Of a DNA stretch of 64,000 nucleotides, positions 9,525 through 19,966 are shown one piece after another. The stretch lies in assembly GCA_945910005.1 (NCBI GenBank), contig CAMDTW010000312.1, positions 1 through 64,000 of the forward strand, read 5' to 3'. The notes beneath the pieces are model-generated. The model was not told where the DNA came from. It worked only from the letters and a program-made list of their open reading frames with translations, and searched no databases. This stretch comes from Isoperla grammatica (taxonomy: Eukaryota; Arthropoda; Insecta; Plecoptera; Perlodidae). Made by a program: the position numbers and the translations under genes. Within the stretch, counting starts at the first letter, position 1, and each line of letters starts with the position of its first letter.

Positions 9525-12500
9525 AAAACTACGAATTGGCTTTGAAAAAGCTCAAAGAGGCACAATTTAACTCTGATCTAAGTAGTGGTACCGATCAAGA
9601 GGCGGGCCGGCATAAGAGACGCTGCAAATTTGACTCTGAAAATGCGCAAAGTAGGACTGATACTGAAAGCCAATTAGGTGTAGTACCGGTAACACCAAAC
9701 TCCCAGTTAGCGCATCCGCATATAGATGACCTTCCTCACTTTCCAGATATAACTGGTGTGTTTAATTCATTTTAAGCATGCACCACTAATTGCTTTAAAG
9801 TAATGTTAAGAGTTACTGTTTCCTTGATAAGATAAGATAGATAAGATAAATAATCCCCGTCTGGGCCCGGTGAAGAATAGGCCCAGAGTGACTCTGCTAG
9901 TCGTAAGAGGCGACAAAAGGAGACCCTGTCCCTTTCTCCCCCACTGTCCCACTAAATATTTCTCCTCCCACTTGGCCCTGCCCTCCCTTGCTGGACTCCC
10001 GTATGACGACCCACGCTACGTACAATGGATCTGATTCGGATGTGGCTTTATTCTTCATCACCATCTTTTTCATCTTCATTATCACCCGCTCATCGTCTCG
10101 ATTAGCCATTGTTGCAAAAATATGAGACGTTTAACCCCATTAATCAATCAATCAATCAATCGATAAGATAAATAAGATTAGATTGATAAAATACAATTTG
10201 CTGTTTTGCAGCTAAATATAATGCACACAAAAATGGTATTTCGATGTCACCAAAAAGATGCTCGTCACCTATTATAAAAAGTAAAAAAGCACAAACCAAG
10301 CCCACAGAGACATGCAAAACTACTTCGAGGCCAACTATGGATATTTCTCCCAAAGGTGACTAGGCCCCTGGGTGGTTTGTTATATTATATTTTCATATAC
10401 TGTACCATAAGATTGGGTGACTTGTCACAGTGTTCACTTTGTTTTGTCAGTGTTCACAATTACTGGATCAACATTCAAGATACCGTACCTACAATATGAA
10501 CAATGACAAAGGCTACAATGACATGAGAATCACTCTCCACTGGGTCTGTCCACCCCGCATCACTTAGGCTGTAGTGCATAATTTGTTAACGATTGACATG
10601 CTCTTTAACCAATTAAACTAAACTAGGTAGGGCCCAACTAATTATTTTTATGGATAATAATAATAATAATAATAATGACTTTATTAACAAATTATAATAA
10701 TACGGATAAATGTGAACATAAGAATGTATAAATGGGAATTCCTGGAACAAAAAACTGAAATGAGAGATGCTCATAACTTCCTACTTGTAAGTTTAGGGTT
10801 AACTCAATGTCTAAATTATGCAGTATAATATTTGATTGGGGGATAAAATAACAAAAAACCCACAGACGTGAAATTATTTTTAGGAAGTTTTTGGTTACGT
10901 AATTAAAATGTCGTCAACTTTTAACTTGCTGTTATCTGTATAAGTGCCTACAAAGTATTACTATATTTACTCGATTTTAGACTGCCATCAAGTAATGGTT
11001 GTTCAATTGATTGATTAATTGGGGCTTAACGTCTCATATTTATGCAACGATGGCTAATCGAGACGATGAGCGGGTGATAATGAAGATGAGAAAGATGATA
11101 ATGAAGAATAAAGCCACATCCGAATCAGATCCATTGTACGTCGCGTGAGTCGTCATACGGGAGTCAGGCAAGGGAGGGCAGGGCCAAGTGGGAGGAGAAA
11201 TATTCAATGGGACAGTGGGGGGGGAAAGGGGATTGGGGTGTGGACTGCACTTCGTCTGACTTCTCCTCCTCGACCAGTCCGGCTTGGGTGGCCCTACCAG
11301 AAGCATACGCTTCCGCCGGCATAGCTCTCGGGATCAACAAAGCACGCAAACCTGCCCACCACGATAAGGTAGCAGTCCATGGGCAGGATGGTTGTTCAAT
11401 CAAATTTCATAGAGTAGGCCTACCGAGGCCTAAGATATAAATATTATTGACAAATTGTTTTCTTAGCCTAATGCACATAGGTGGGATGTGCACCTTTTGA
11501 ACTTGATTTTCTAAATGCACTCTATAGGCCCTACTTCTTCTGTTTCTTATTACGAACATGCCCACATTTGGTTATTAATTATTATGCCATCATGCTGGAT
11601 ATGGTCAACCAGTAGAGACACACTTCGTTTTCCACCCTCTTCATGCTGCTCGGCATTCTATACTTTACGACTATATTTGCATAACTCGATATATTATGAA
11701 ACTTATTAACATATTGAAAATGATTTGCAGATTTGGAATCTGTTCATAGTGTTGGTTATTATAGATCATCTATTGATGAATCCCGTTCTTCATAAAAACA
11801 AGCACGTGTCAAGTCAAAGATAAACATGGTAAGCCAACATCGTGCTCGTGGCACCAATAGTGGGGAAACTGTCAACCAAGAAGAGATTAATTTAACTCCG
11901 TCTAACTTTGGTTTGTTACCGTATTTGGTAAATATTCTTCAATTTAAATATTGGTTGTATTTTATTATGTAACTTATATTAACTACAATTTTTTTGCAGA
12001 TTTGGAATCTGTTCATAGTGTCGCATCAATGGATGAATCCCGTTCTTCATCGAAACGAGCACGTGCCCAGTCAAAGATAAACAACCCAAGCCAACGTGGT
12101 GGTACCACTAGTGTTCAACTACCAAACGAGGGAACATCGGGGAATGATTTGACTATCAAAGGTGATAGTGAATTTGTGTATAGTTTGATTTCATATTGCT
12201 TCTAAAGCATGAATAATATGCTTGCAACTTCCAAGTTACAAAAATGTTAACCTAGTGTGCATCTTCATCTGGAGTTTGCATTAGCCTCGTTACCTTATCA
12301 GTATCTCTAGGGAAACTCTGTGAGACGCATTGATAAGCGAGCATTTCTACGTCCATGTCAAAGCATGTCAAAACTTAATAATACAAGGAAATAATTAAAA
12401 TGTCCCATTTCAATGTCTTCGTAATGTTCGTTTTCAGATCCCTATCAAATGAAAGTGTTACAGCTGCTTATTTCAATGAAAAAACAAGTTATGCACAACA

Positions 12501-13377
12501 CGCTTTTGCTTAATACCCTGTGCCAAAGCAATGCCGCTGATATCGGCCTTCCATCCGACACCGAGATAGATGCTATTTTTCCCCTGAATACATTAAGAGG
12601 TTTACAAAAGTTTGAGAAACATATTGCAGAGAAGCCTGCAAGTAAACAAAACTGGGTAGGTTACGGTGTAGTCTTCCTTCTTCACAAAATTTTTTTTGCT
12701 TATATGTAGTACCTTATAGCCAGGTTCAAGTTATAAGAATGCATATTCGGACTTGAAAATGTGTAATCAAAATGATTTAATGAATGATTTATTCTTCCTA
12801 AATTGGTTCAAAAATATTTCTTTGTATTGCAAGAAATGGAATACTTCCCTTCTCCCCCCTACCCGATAATTAATGTTGGAAACGGGGTCAAGATATGTAT
12901 GTATATATTACCATGTATAGGCCTCCTTAGCATGACTAACCAAACTGAGAAATAAACTAACAGTTGTTTACTTCCGCAGATAAATTACTTTGGACGTACG
13001 GGGGGTAACAACATCCAATCGACAACTAAAAACATCCTTAAAAAAATAATATCTTTTAAACTTGCTATGCAGTTCAATTGGTGTGGAAGGGGAGGCAAAC
13101 TTCCATTTTCCAACTTAGCCCTTGTCAAGATAGTTATAGGTAAGTAACAAGATTAAATTGAACAAGTGTATGCCTTATTAAAACTGAATCTGAATTTTTT
13201 TCATTCCATGTACATACTTATTGTCTTTCTTCTTGCATTGTAGATTCGGTGAACAAAAATAAGATGCTGGATGGGGTCACAAACAAGAACGTTGAGGATT
13301 CTATAAAGACATGTTTACGCTTTGTCCCAGACCGTGTTGACGAATCAAGAACTAACAGAGCCCGACAAGCATATTAA
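9525..13377 (+). CDS. DUF4806-domain protein gene, multi-exon, 5' end missing
   Basis: Exons inferred from splice signals and reading phase: 9525-9755, 10212-10355, (11731-11910, see separate entry), 12000-12161, 12438-12655, 12980-13139 and 13244-13377 (TAA). All introns are phase 1 except 12656-12979, which is phase 0, and every junction keeps the frame. The early exons encode a low-complexity K/S/T-rich region (KSKKAQTKPTETCK, DESRSSSKRARAQSK). The last three form the domain: GLPSDTEIDAIFPLN, YFGRTGGNN, FKLAMQFNWCGRGGKLPF and a basic ending. The FNW-x-GxGGKxPF block is the DUF4806 signature as I know it. That family has no established function and is often multi-copy in invertebrates. Two retroposons and a LINE piece sit in introns or upstream. 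No first exon with an ATG was identified. Confidence 0.6.
9854..10161 (+). mobile_element. SINE-like retroposon, type B, full length
   Basis: It is in the plus orientation: the CCCGTCTGGGCC head is at the left and the tail TAATCAATCAATCAATCAATC at the right. It is flanked by the 14-bp duplication GATAAGATAAATAA (9840-9853 and 10162-10175). This copy shows the tail repeat most clearly and lies in an intron of the DUF4806 gene. Confidence 0.88.
10356..10994. other. Intron sequence of the DUF4806 gene
   Basis: AT-rich, with a (TAA)n run near 10655-10675. No gene or RNA seen. Confidence 0.4.
11008..11387 (-). mobile_element. Chimeric SINE: head A joined to a type B tail
   Basis: The tail half has the type B sequence (CGAGACGATGAGCGGGTGATAA, then CATTGTACGTCGCG and GGGACAGTGGGG). 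At about 11222 it changes to the type A head region (GGATTGGGGTGTGGACTGC). The 13-bp duplication ATGGTTGTTCAAT (10995-11007 and 11388-11400) shows that it inserted as one unit. Confidence 0.85.
11242..11387 (-). ncRNA. HDV-like ribozyme candidate (in chimeric SINE)
   Basis: It has the same 146-nt length, the P1 and P2 pairings and the CGAA J4/2 motif of the other heads. It starts directly at the target duplication. Confidence 0.55.
11731..11910 (+). pseudogene. Duplicated, broken exon of the DUF4806 gene
   Basis: It begins after TTTGCAG with ATTTGGAATCTGTTCATAG, the same start as the exon at 12000. It keeps the phase-1 boundaries and the AGTCAAAGATAAAC stretch. An in-frame TAA replaces the TCG codon of the intact twin. 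It is a tandem exon duplication that has decayed or is skipped. Confidence 0.65.
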
Positions 13378-13502
13378 GCACATTTGTTTTAGGGCCTAAA
13401 TAACTACTGTAATAAACTTAGAATTTAGTTTTAGATACGGGTGACCTCGGGTAGTACGTAAGGCAGAACCGGTTCCAAACTCCTGGTTACCCGAATGCTT
13501 AT

Positions 13503-15272
13503 ACTGTGTGTGTGTTATGTGCGATCCTGCCCCTCTGGCATGATGGTAGTGGGCCTTTGCCATGTGCTTCACGTCAGGTCGCTGTGTGTTATGTGCGATC
13601 CTGCCCGTCTGGCATGATGGTAGTGGGCCTTTGCCATGTGCTTCACGTCAGGTTGCAGGTCGCTGTGTGTTATGTGCGATCCTGCCCCTCTGGCATGATG
13701 GTAGTGGGCCTTTGCCATGTGCTTCACGTCAGGTTGCAGGTCGCTGTGTGTTATGTGCGATCCTGCCCCTCTGGCATGATGGTAGTGGGCCTTTGCCATG
13801 TGCTTCACGTCAGGTTGCAGGTCGCTGTGTGTTATGTGCGATCCTGCCCGTCTGGCATGATGGTAGTGGGCCTTTGCCATGTGCTTCACGTCAGGTTGCA
13901 GGTCGCTGTGTGTTATGTGCGATCCTGCCCCTCTGGCATGATGGTAGTGGGCCTTTGCCATGTGCTTCACGTCAGGTTGCAGGTCGCTGTGTGTTATGTG
14001 CGATCCTGCCCCTCTGGCATGATGGTAGTGGGCCTTTGCCATGTGCTTCACGTCAGGTCGCTGTGTGTTATGTGCGATCCTGCCCCTCTGGCATGATGGT
14101 AGTGGGCCTTTGCCATGTGCTTCACGTCAGGTTGCAGGTCGCTGTGTGTTATGTGCGATCCTGCCCCTCTGGCATGATGGTAGTGGGCCTTTGCCATGTG
14201 CTTCACGTCAGGTTGCAGGTCGCTGTGTGTTATGTGCGATCCTGCCCCTCTGGCATGATGGTAGTGGGCCTTTGCCATGTGCTTCACGTCAGGTTGCAGG
14301 TCGCTGTGTGTTATGTGCGATCCTGCCCCTCTGGCATGATGGTAGTGGGCCTTTGCCATGTGCTTCACGTCAGGTTGCAGGTCGCTGTGTGTTATGTGCG
14401 ATCCTGCCCCTCTGGCATGATGGTAGTGGGCCTTTGCCATGTGCTTCACGTCAGGTTGCAGGTCGCTGTGTGTTATGTGCGATCCTGCCCCTCTGGCATG
14501 ATGGTAGTGGGCCTTTGCCATGTGCTTCACGTCAGGTTGCAGGTCGCTGTGTGTTATGTGCGATCCTGCCCCTCTGGCATGATGGTAGTGGGCCTTTGCC
14601 ATGTGCTTCACGTCAGGTTGCAGGTCGCTGTGTGTTATGTGCGATCCTGCCCCTCTGGCATGATGGTAGTGGGCCTTTGCCATGTGCTTCACGTCAGGTT
14701 GCAGGTCGCTGTGTGTTATGTGCGATCCTGCCCGTCTGGCATGATGGTAGTGGGCCTTTGCAATGTGCTTCACGTCAGGTTGCAGGTCGTTGTGTGTTAT
14801 GTGCGATCCTGCCCGGCTGGCATGATGGTAGTGGGCCTTTGCCATGTGCTTCACGTCAGGTTGCAGGTCGCTGTGTGTTATGTGCGATCCTGCCCCTCTG
14901 GCATGATGGTAGTGGGCATTTGCCATGTGCTTCACGTCAGGTTGCAGGTCGCTGTGTGTTATGTGCGATCCTGCCCCTCTGGCATGATGGTAGTGGGCCT
15001 TTGCCATGTGCTTCACGTCAGGTTGCAGGTCGCTGTGTGTTATGTGCGATCCTGCCCCTCTGGCATGATGGTAGTGGGCCTTTGCCATGTGCTTCACGTC
15101 AGGTTGCAGGTCGCTGTGTGTTATGTGCGATCCTGCCCGTCTGGCATGATGGTAGTGGGCCTTTGCCATGTGCTTCACGTCAGGTTGCAGGTCGCTGTGT
15201 GTTATGTGCGATCCTGCCCCTCTGGCATGATGGTAGTGGGCCTTTACCATGTGCTTCACGTCAGGTTGCAGG
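13503..15272. repeat. 81-bp minisatellite, about 22 copies
   Basis: The unit begins TCGCTGTGTGTTATGTGCGA and ends CACGTCAGGTTGCAGG. Most units are 81 bp. The first and the seventh units are 74 bp and lack TTGCAGG. Sites vary among units: CCCCTCTGG, or CCCGTCTGG near 13605, 13850, 14730 and 15137, or CCCGGCTGG near 14812. Because 81 is a multiple of three, long open frames exist on both strands. I take them as by-products. The array starts ~125 bp past the stop of the DUF4806 gene. Confidence 0.95.
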
Positions 15273-15279
15273 AATCGCG

Positions 15280-15590
15280 GAGATGAAAGTAGGCGTAGTT
15301 GACGAAGTAGGTTATGGTTTTTGAACTACAGAAAACACATATACTTGAATTGTGGTAATTTCTTAACTTTTATATTCGTAATGTATTTGTTTAAAATCCC
15401 AACTATCAGCCAAAATGTCGATGTTAAAACTTCTGAGATAGTTGCATCTATATTTAATCAGTTGACAACAATGCACAATAATAAGAAACAGTAATATATG
15501 CCATATAAAAATGTATTTCTGTAGATACAAGCCCATTTTTTACGTTGTAAAGTGTCATTAGTTGCCTGATACGTCGTTCCGTGAGATGTT
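15280..15590. other. Non-coding spacer
   Basis: AT-rich sequence between the minisatellite and a SINE. Nothing recognised. Confidence 0.4.
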
Positions 15591-15599
15591 CTACCTTCT

Positions 15600-15970
15600 A
15601 GTTGATTGATTAATGGGGCTTAACGTCTCATATTTTCGCAACTATGGCCAATCGAGACGATGAGCGGGTGATAATGAAGATGAGAAAGATGATGATGAAG
15701 AATAAAGCCACATCCGAATCAGGTCCATTGTACGTCGCGTGGGTCGTCATACGGGAGTCCAGCAAGGGAGGGGCAGGGCCATGTGGGAGGAGAAATCTTC
15801 AGTGGGACAGTGGGGAAGGGGGAAGGGTCAGGGTCTCCTTTTGTCGCCTCTTACGACTAGCAGAGTCACTCTGGGCCTATTCTACCCCGGGCAGGGACGG
15901 GTCTCCTTTTGTCGCCTCTTACGACTAGCAGAGTCGCTCTGGGCATATTCTTCCCCGGGCCCAGACGGGC
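15600..15970 (-). mobile_element. SINE-like retroposon, type B, head duplicated
   Basis: It is flanked by the 9-bp duplication CTACCTTCT (15591-15599 and 15971-15979). The head module with CGCCTCTTACGACTAGCAGA occurs twice, at about 15839 and 15909. Confidence 0.82.
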
Positions 15971-17335
15971 CTACCTTCTTGTGATTGTGTCTTGTGAAGT
16001 GTGCATTTCTTAGTTACAAGTCGCAGGCTCGCAGAACCGACCTTGTTTGCAGGACACATCGCCACCTTCCATAGACTATAGTTCGTGAACGATAACACCC
16101 GTTTATGCTTTTTTTTCTTGCTTTTTATCTTCATTGCCGGATGTCGGACCGCCATCATTACACCGGGACCGAGTCCTACGTCAACGGATCAAGGATTGGT
16201 TTTTAGAAATGAACATGACTTTCTGCTAACGGGAGACAAATGGACACTTACCTTGGAGATAAATTTGGTTCAGTTTAGGGAGGAACTGTCGGTATTACTT
16301 CAAGAGTATAAAATTATACGTAATAAAGAACTGGAGTATGAAAATCAATGGCTTAAACACGGGGATGAATATTCCTTAAAAAAAAAAAAGCGCTATTGGG
16401 AAGCGTAATGACCAAGGAGTGTAAGTTGTTGACTACGGAAGCAGAAAGTCTATTAATAACATTGTCAGAGTTGGAACATATTACCCCAGCTAAACGCAAG
16501 ACCCGAGGGTTGATCGATTTTGGTGGAGGAGTATTGAAGTTTCTTTTTGGAACCGCAGTAATGGGAGATAAAGTTGCTTTGAATTCTAAATTACAAACAA
16601 CAACTCAGGCTTCGGATAAAGCATTACATTTTCTGGAAGAGCATGCTACTGTGTTGGATGGAACAGTAAAGTTAGTGAGAACCCATACTGAAATGTTGTA
16701 TAAATTAACAAATGCCACCAGGTTGCTGGCTAAACTCTCAAGTTCAAATCTTACATATTGTCTTAGACCAAATTCGGAATGAACTCAACCACTTTGTTCA
16801 AGCATGGGACACCATAGCAAATCAGCGTCTCAGCCCTTTCTTTCTTCCCCCTTCACAGTTATTAAAGGTGTTGTTGGATATTCAACCAAATCTTCCTAAG
16901 GATTTAACCTTTTTAACTGCATTACGTATAGAAGAAGTCCAAGTTTATTATGTCTTAGCTGACGTCTTTGCTGTAGCCACACCCCAAGGTATACGGTTGT
17001 TTATTGAGATGCCTTTGAAGTGTAGTAATAGGTTTTTCACTTTGTATCATGCTGAACCTCTACATACACTCACCTCAACTCCAGGTGTGTTTATGTTCAT
17101 TGATCCAGCTTATCCATACATAGCCATCTCTGAGGACCGAGAGGATTTTATTCACATGACCACTTCGGACCTTGCTTTGTGCCGAGGACATACGACCAAA
17201 GTATGTAACCCCGTGCGACAAGTTTTCCGTCACCCTCAAACCTCCCTGTTTGTACGCTTTAAGCCGGGGAGATAACATCCATGCCCAATCCCTGTGTAGA
17301 CATACATAAATTAGAAATCCCCAGGCAACTTTCAT

Positions 17336-17623
17336 TGATTGATTGATATTTGGGCTTAACGTCTCATATTTTTGCAACGAGGCTAATCGAGACAATGGGT
17401 GGGTGATATATGAAGATGAAATAGGGGGGTAGGAAAGGGGCAAGTAGGAGGGCGGGGTGGAAAGGGGATTGGGGTGTGGACTGCACTTCGTCTGACTTCT
17501 CCTCCTCGACCAGTCCGGCTAGGGTGGCCCTACCAGAAGCATACGCTTCCGCCGGCATAGCTCTCGGGATCAACAAAGCACGCAAACCTGCCCACCGCGA
17601 TAAGGTGGCAGTCCCTGGGCAGG
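17336..17623 (-). mobile_element. SINE-like retroposon, type A, in the env pseudogene
   Basis: It is flanked by the 12-bp duplication GGCAACTTTCAT (17324-17335 and 17624-17635). It is complete, from head A to the (AATC)n tail. Confidence 0.88.
17478..17623 (-). ncRNA. HDV-like ribozyme candidate, reference copy
   Basis: Numbering from nt 1 (window 17623) on the minus strand: P1 pairs nt 1-7 (CCTGCCC) with 31-37 (GGGCAGG). P2 pairs 10-16 (GGACTGC) with the last seven nt (GCAGTCC, 17484-17478). P3 pairs 18-20 with 28-30. L3 is nt 21-27 and contains UAUCGC. J4/2 reads CGAAGU, with the putative catalytic C at 17490. P1, P3 and L3 fall at nearly the same nucleotide positions as in the HDV ribozyme. 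A ~95-nt P4 domain contains hairpins GGAAGC/GCTTCT and TAGGG/CCCTA. Weak point: P1.1 is not an obvious G-C pair. Fold and activity are inferred. Confidence 0.6.
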
Positions 17624-17955
17624 GGCAACTTTCATCTGCGCACGCACTGAGAATACTTGGGTATATAGTGTGCCCACATCTACGCGTATGAATTATCACT
17701 GTCCTCAGGAAATACTGCTCAAGTTGAATGCTACTTTCCGGTCAGCCATGCAATTGTCTGGCACGGGAGTGTTAAACCTTCCAAGTCGTTGTGAAGCTTT
17801 CACTGATAGTGGTGTATTGTTGTCGCACTCGAATGCATTTTTTTCTATAACTTTGAAGTCACCAAATTTTCTGTTCGCTGAAATATTGTCCTTGCCACCT
17901 CTTCCTGCAACGGTACCGGTTAACACGGCTATTCCAGACGCAGCTATAGGAAAAG

Positions 17956-18273
17956 ATAGATAGATATTTGGGCTTAGCGTCTCATATTTTTGCAACGAGG
18001 CTAATCGAGACAATGAGTGGGTGATATATGAAGATGAAATAGGGGGGTGTTTGGAGGAAAGGGGCAAGTAGGAGGGCTAGGTGGAAAGGGGCAAGTAGGA
18101 GGGCGGGGTGGAAAGGGGCTTGGGGTGTGGACTGCACTTCGTCTGACTTCTTCTCCTCGACCAGTCCGGCTAGGGTGGCCCTACCAGAAGCATACGCTTC
18201 CGCCGGCATAGCTCTCGGGATCACAAAGCACGCAAACCTGCCCACCACGATAAGGTAGCAGTCCATGGGCAGG
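17956..18273 (-). mobile_element. SINE-like retroposon, type A, in the env pseudogene
   Basis: It is flanked by the 15-bp duplication CAGCTATAGGAAAAG (17941-17955 and 18274-18288). It has an extra copy of the GGGGCAAGTAGGAGGG segment in its middle. Confidence 0.88.
18129..18273 (-). ncRNA. HDV-like ribozyme candidate (145 nt)
   Basis: P1, P2 and CGAA are kept. It is one nucleotide shorter than the others, within the P4 region. Confidence 0.5.
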
Positions 18274-18716
18274 CAGCTATAGGAAAAGTTTTGGACAATC
18301 TACTGAGTCATACTGAAGGTGGAGATCCAAAAATCACTGGTGTACCCTTGTCTGATATTCATAAAGCACTTAGGGAATTCGAGATATATGCGAATATACA
18401 TTCTTCGTTTTGGACAAACAAGGTGTCCTTGTTTGCGGTAATTATTGGATTCTTGCTATTGATAGTGTCAGTACTGGGTTATATCAAGGGCTGGTGGATG
18501 ATCCTGCTTAATGCCCTGAAATTCAAATTTGAGCTTCATTCAACCCCCGTCGTAACACCTCCTCCTCCTGATATAAACATGACCTCCATAACCTCGATAC
18601 CACCCGAACAGACTGCACCCGTGGTAGTGCTAGGCAAAGTTATTGATCACGACGATGGTGTATACCTCTTGTTATTTATCAGATCAATCAGCATGAGTAC
18701 CAGCTCGTTTCCCTAA

Positions 18717-19849
18717 AACGGATCAGGTAATCCATGGCGCGATGGCGACGAATCGAAGCCTGATGAACCGCTTTGCTGGGCTGAGGAAGCGGGTCCTATG
18801 TTGACTGACCTGGCGGAGGCAGATAGAGAATTATACCCCCTGGCCATCAGACTACGCCTGGGACTGTGGAGACCATCCCGAGCGATAAGTATTCGTTTCC
18901 GACTGTTCACCGCATTATTATGTCTGCATACCACAATTGACACACTTGTAGAAAGTCAAGAAACTAATTATTTGAGGTACAACGGAATCATTTCCCCGTC
19001 TCACTCAACCATCCAATATCAGGACCGGTGGGAATAGTTGCGAAAGGCGGCTTATTAAAGTCAGACCTATGGAATTCATCCATAGGATGAGGGAGCATTT
19101 TGGATGGAATAAATAATTAGTTACTCACCATATATACAATAGCACTGACAATCAAAACTATCTCACGAAACAATGTTTTCTGTTTACTTTTGGTATTTTC
19201 ATAGTTTACGGGTGGAACTGACCCTATATATTTTCTGTCGTGCCATTCTATTAAACGAGGGGGCAACTCAAACCCAATTACTGCGAAGCTTTAGGATTAA
19301 GAAAGAGTTTTTAGGTTGTCGGCGGAGTGACACATATGTGCATGTCGACTTTGCCATGGGCTATCGTTTTACGGCAGGTGGCCGTATTTTTCTTTTAATT
19401 AAGAGCGGTGTTCCTGGTTGGGAGCATCGTCTCGGTGTTGTTTACCCTTTGTTCGCGCCAAAGCACTAATTGGGCCTTTTGGAGCTGCTACCTGGTAGTC
19501 GAGGTTTGCAGTGGTTTGGAATTTTCTTTTTTTTAAAGCATTGAGCCCGAAAGGAACCGAGTACGGCGACCCAAATTTTAGACTGTATGACGAAATTTAG
19601 TGATTTTGCACCTTCTACTAAACGAACGCATCAATTAGTTTTAAGGAAAACTCAGATATAAGGTGTTGTATGAAAACAACACTAACATAGTGCATATTTT
19701 AACAATATGTGTAACAAAAGGTTACGTAATTATGGTTGGGATTGATTAATCATTTGTCTCAGTATGAACTTTAGAGACGCTGGGAGTTAAAATGAAAAAA
19801 AAAACATTAAAAGTCAGTAAATAAAACCCACAAAGATAAATAAAACCAC
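18717..19849. other. Region downstream of env, mostly unassigned
   Basis: It could include a 3' LTR of the env-bearing element, but no matching 5' LTR lies in the window. An open frame of 98 codons at 19173-19469 has no recognised motif. The rest is AT-rich. Confidence 0.3.
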
Positions 19850-19963
19850 CTTTTGCCACCGAATTATGCAGGGAAGCCTGTGTAGGAGTTAACCCCGGGG
19901 TCATTTTAGCATGGGGTTAGCGAGAGTTAGCGAGAGTTAAAAAAATGTACATGAATGAGGCCC
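19850..19963. mobile_element. Harbinger-type MITE, 3' end fragment
   Basis: It matches the last ~110 bp of the neighbouring MITE (CGAATTATGCAGGGAAGCCT, GTTAACCCCGG, GAATGAGGCCC). It ends at the CAG that serves as the left target duplication of the full copy. Confidence 0.6.
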
Positions 19964-19966
19964 CAG

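Larger units (their letters stand above)
16085..18715 (+). pseudogene. Retroviral-type env (errantivirus / baculovirus-F-like) pseudogene
   Basis: Remains of a membrane-fusion envelope gene of an LTR retroelement. Visible in order: a hydrophobic signal-peptide-like stretch near 16105-16165, a basic furin-like site followed by a glycine-rich hydrophobic segment at about 16490-16560, a long ectodomain-like part with cysteines, and a C-terminal membrane anchor near 18420-18490 before a proline-rich cytoplasmic tail. The cleavage site next to the glycine-rich segment is the feature that points to the errantivirus/F-protein group (family knowledge). It is broken by a frame change at the A-run near 16380, another near 16780, and two SINE insertions (17336-17623 and 17956-18273). 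No gag or pol was found beside it, and LTRs were not identified. It is an old, non-functional copy. Confidence 0.5.

Noticed and set aside
13503..15272. CRISPR-like array
   Set aside because: There are no unique spacers between repeats; the whole unit is repeated, and the genome is animal.
13506..15324. Long open frames on both strands across the 81-bp repeat
   Set aside because: The period is a multiple of three, so any unit without a stop gives a long frame. There is no splice, start or composition support.
16376..16408. Programmed frameshift at the A-run in the env-like gene
   Set aside because: Other frame breaks and insertions show the gene is decaying, and A-runs easily gain or lose bases.
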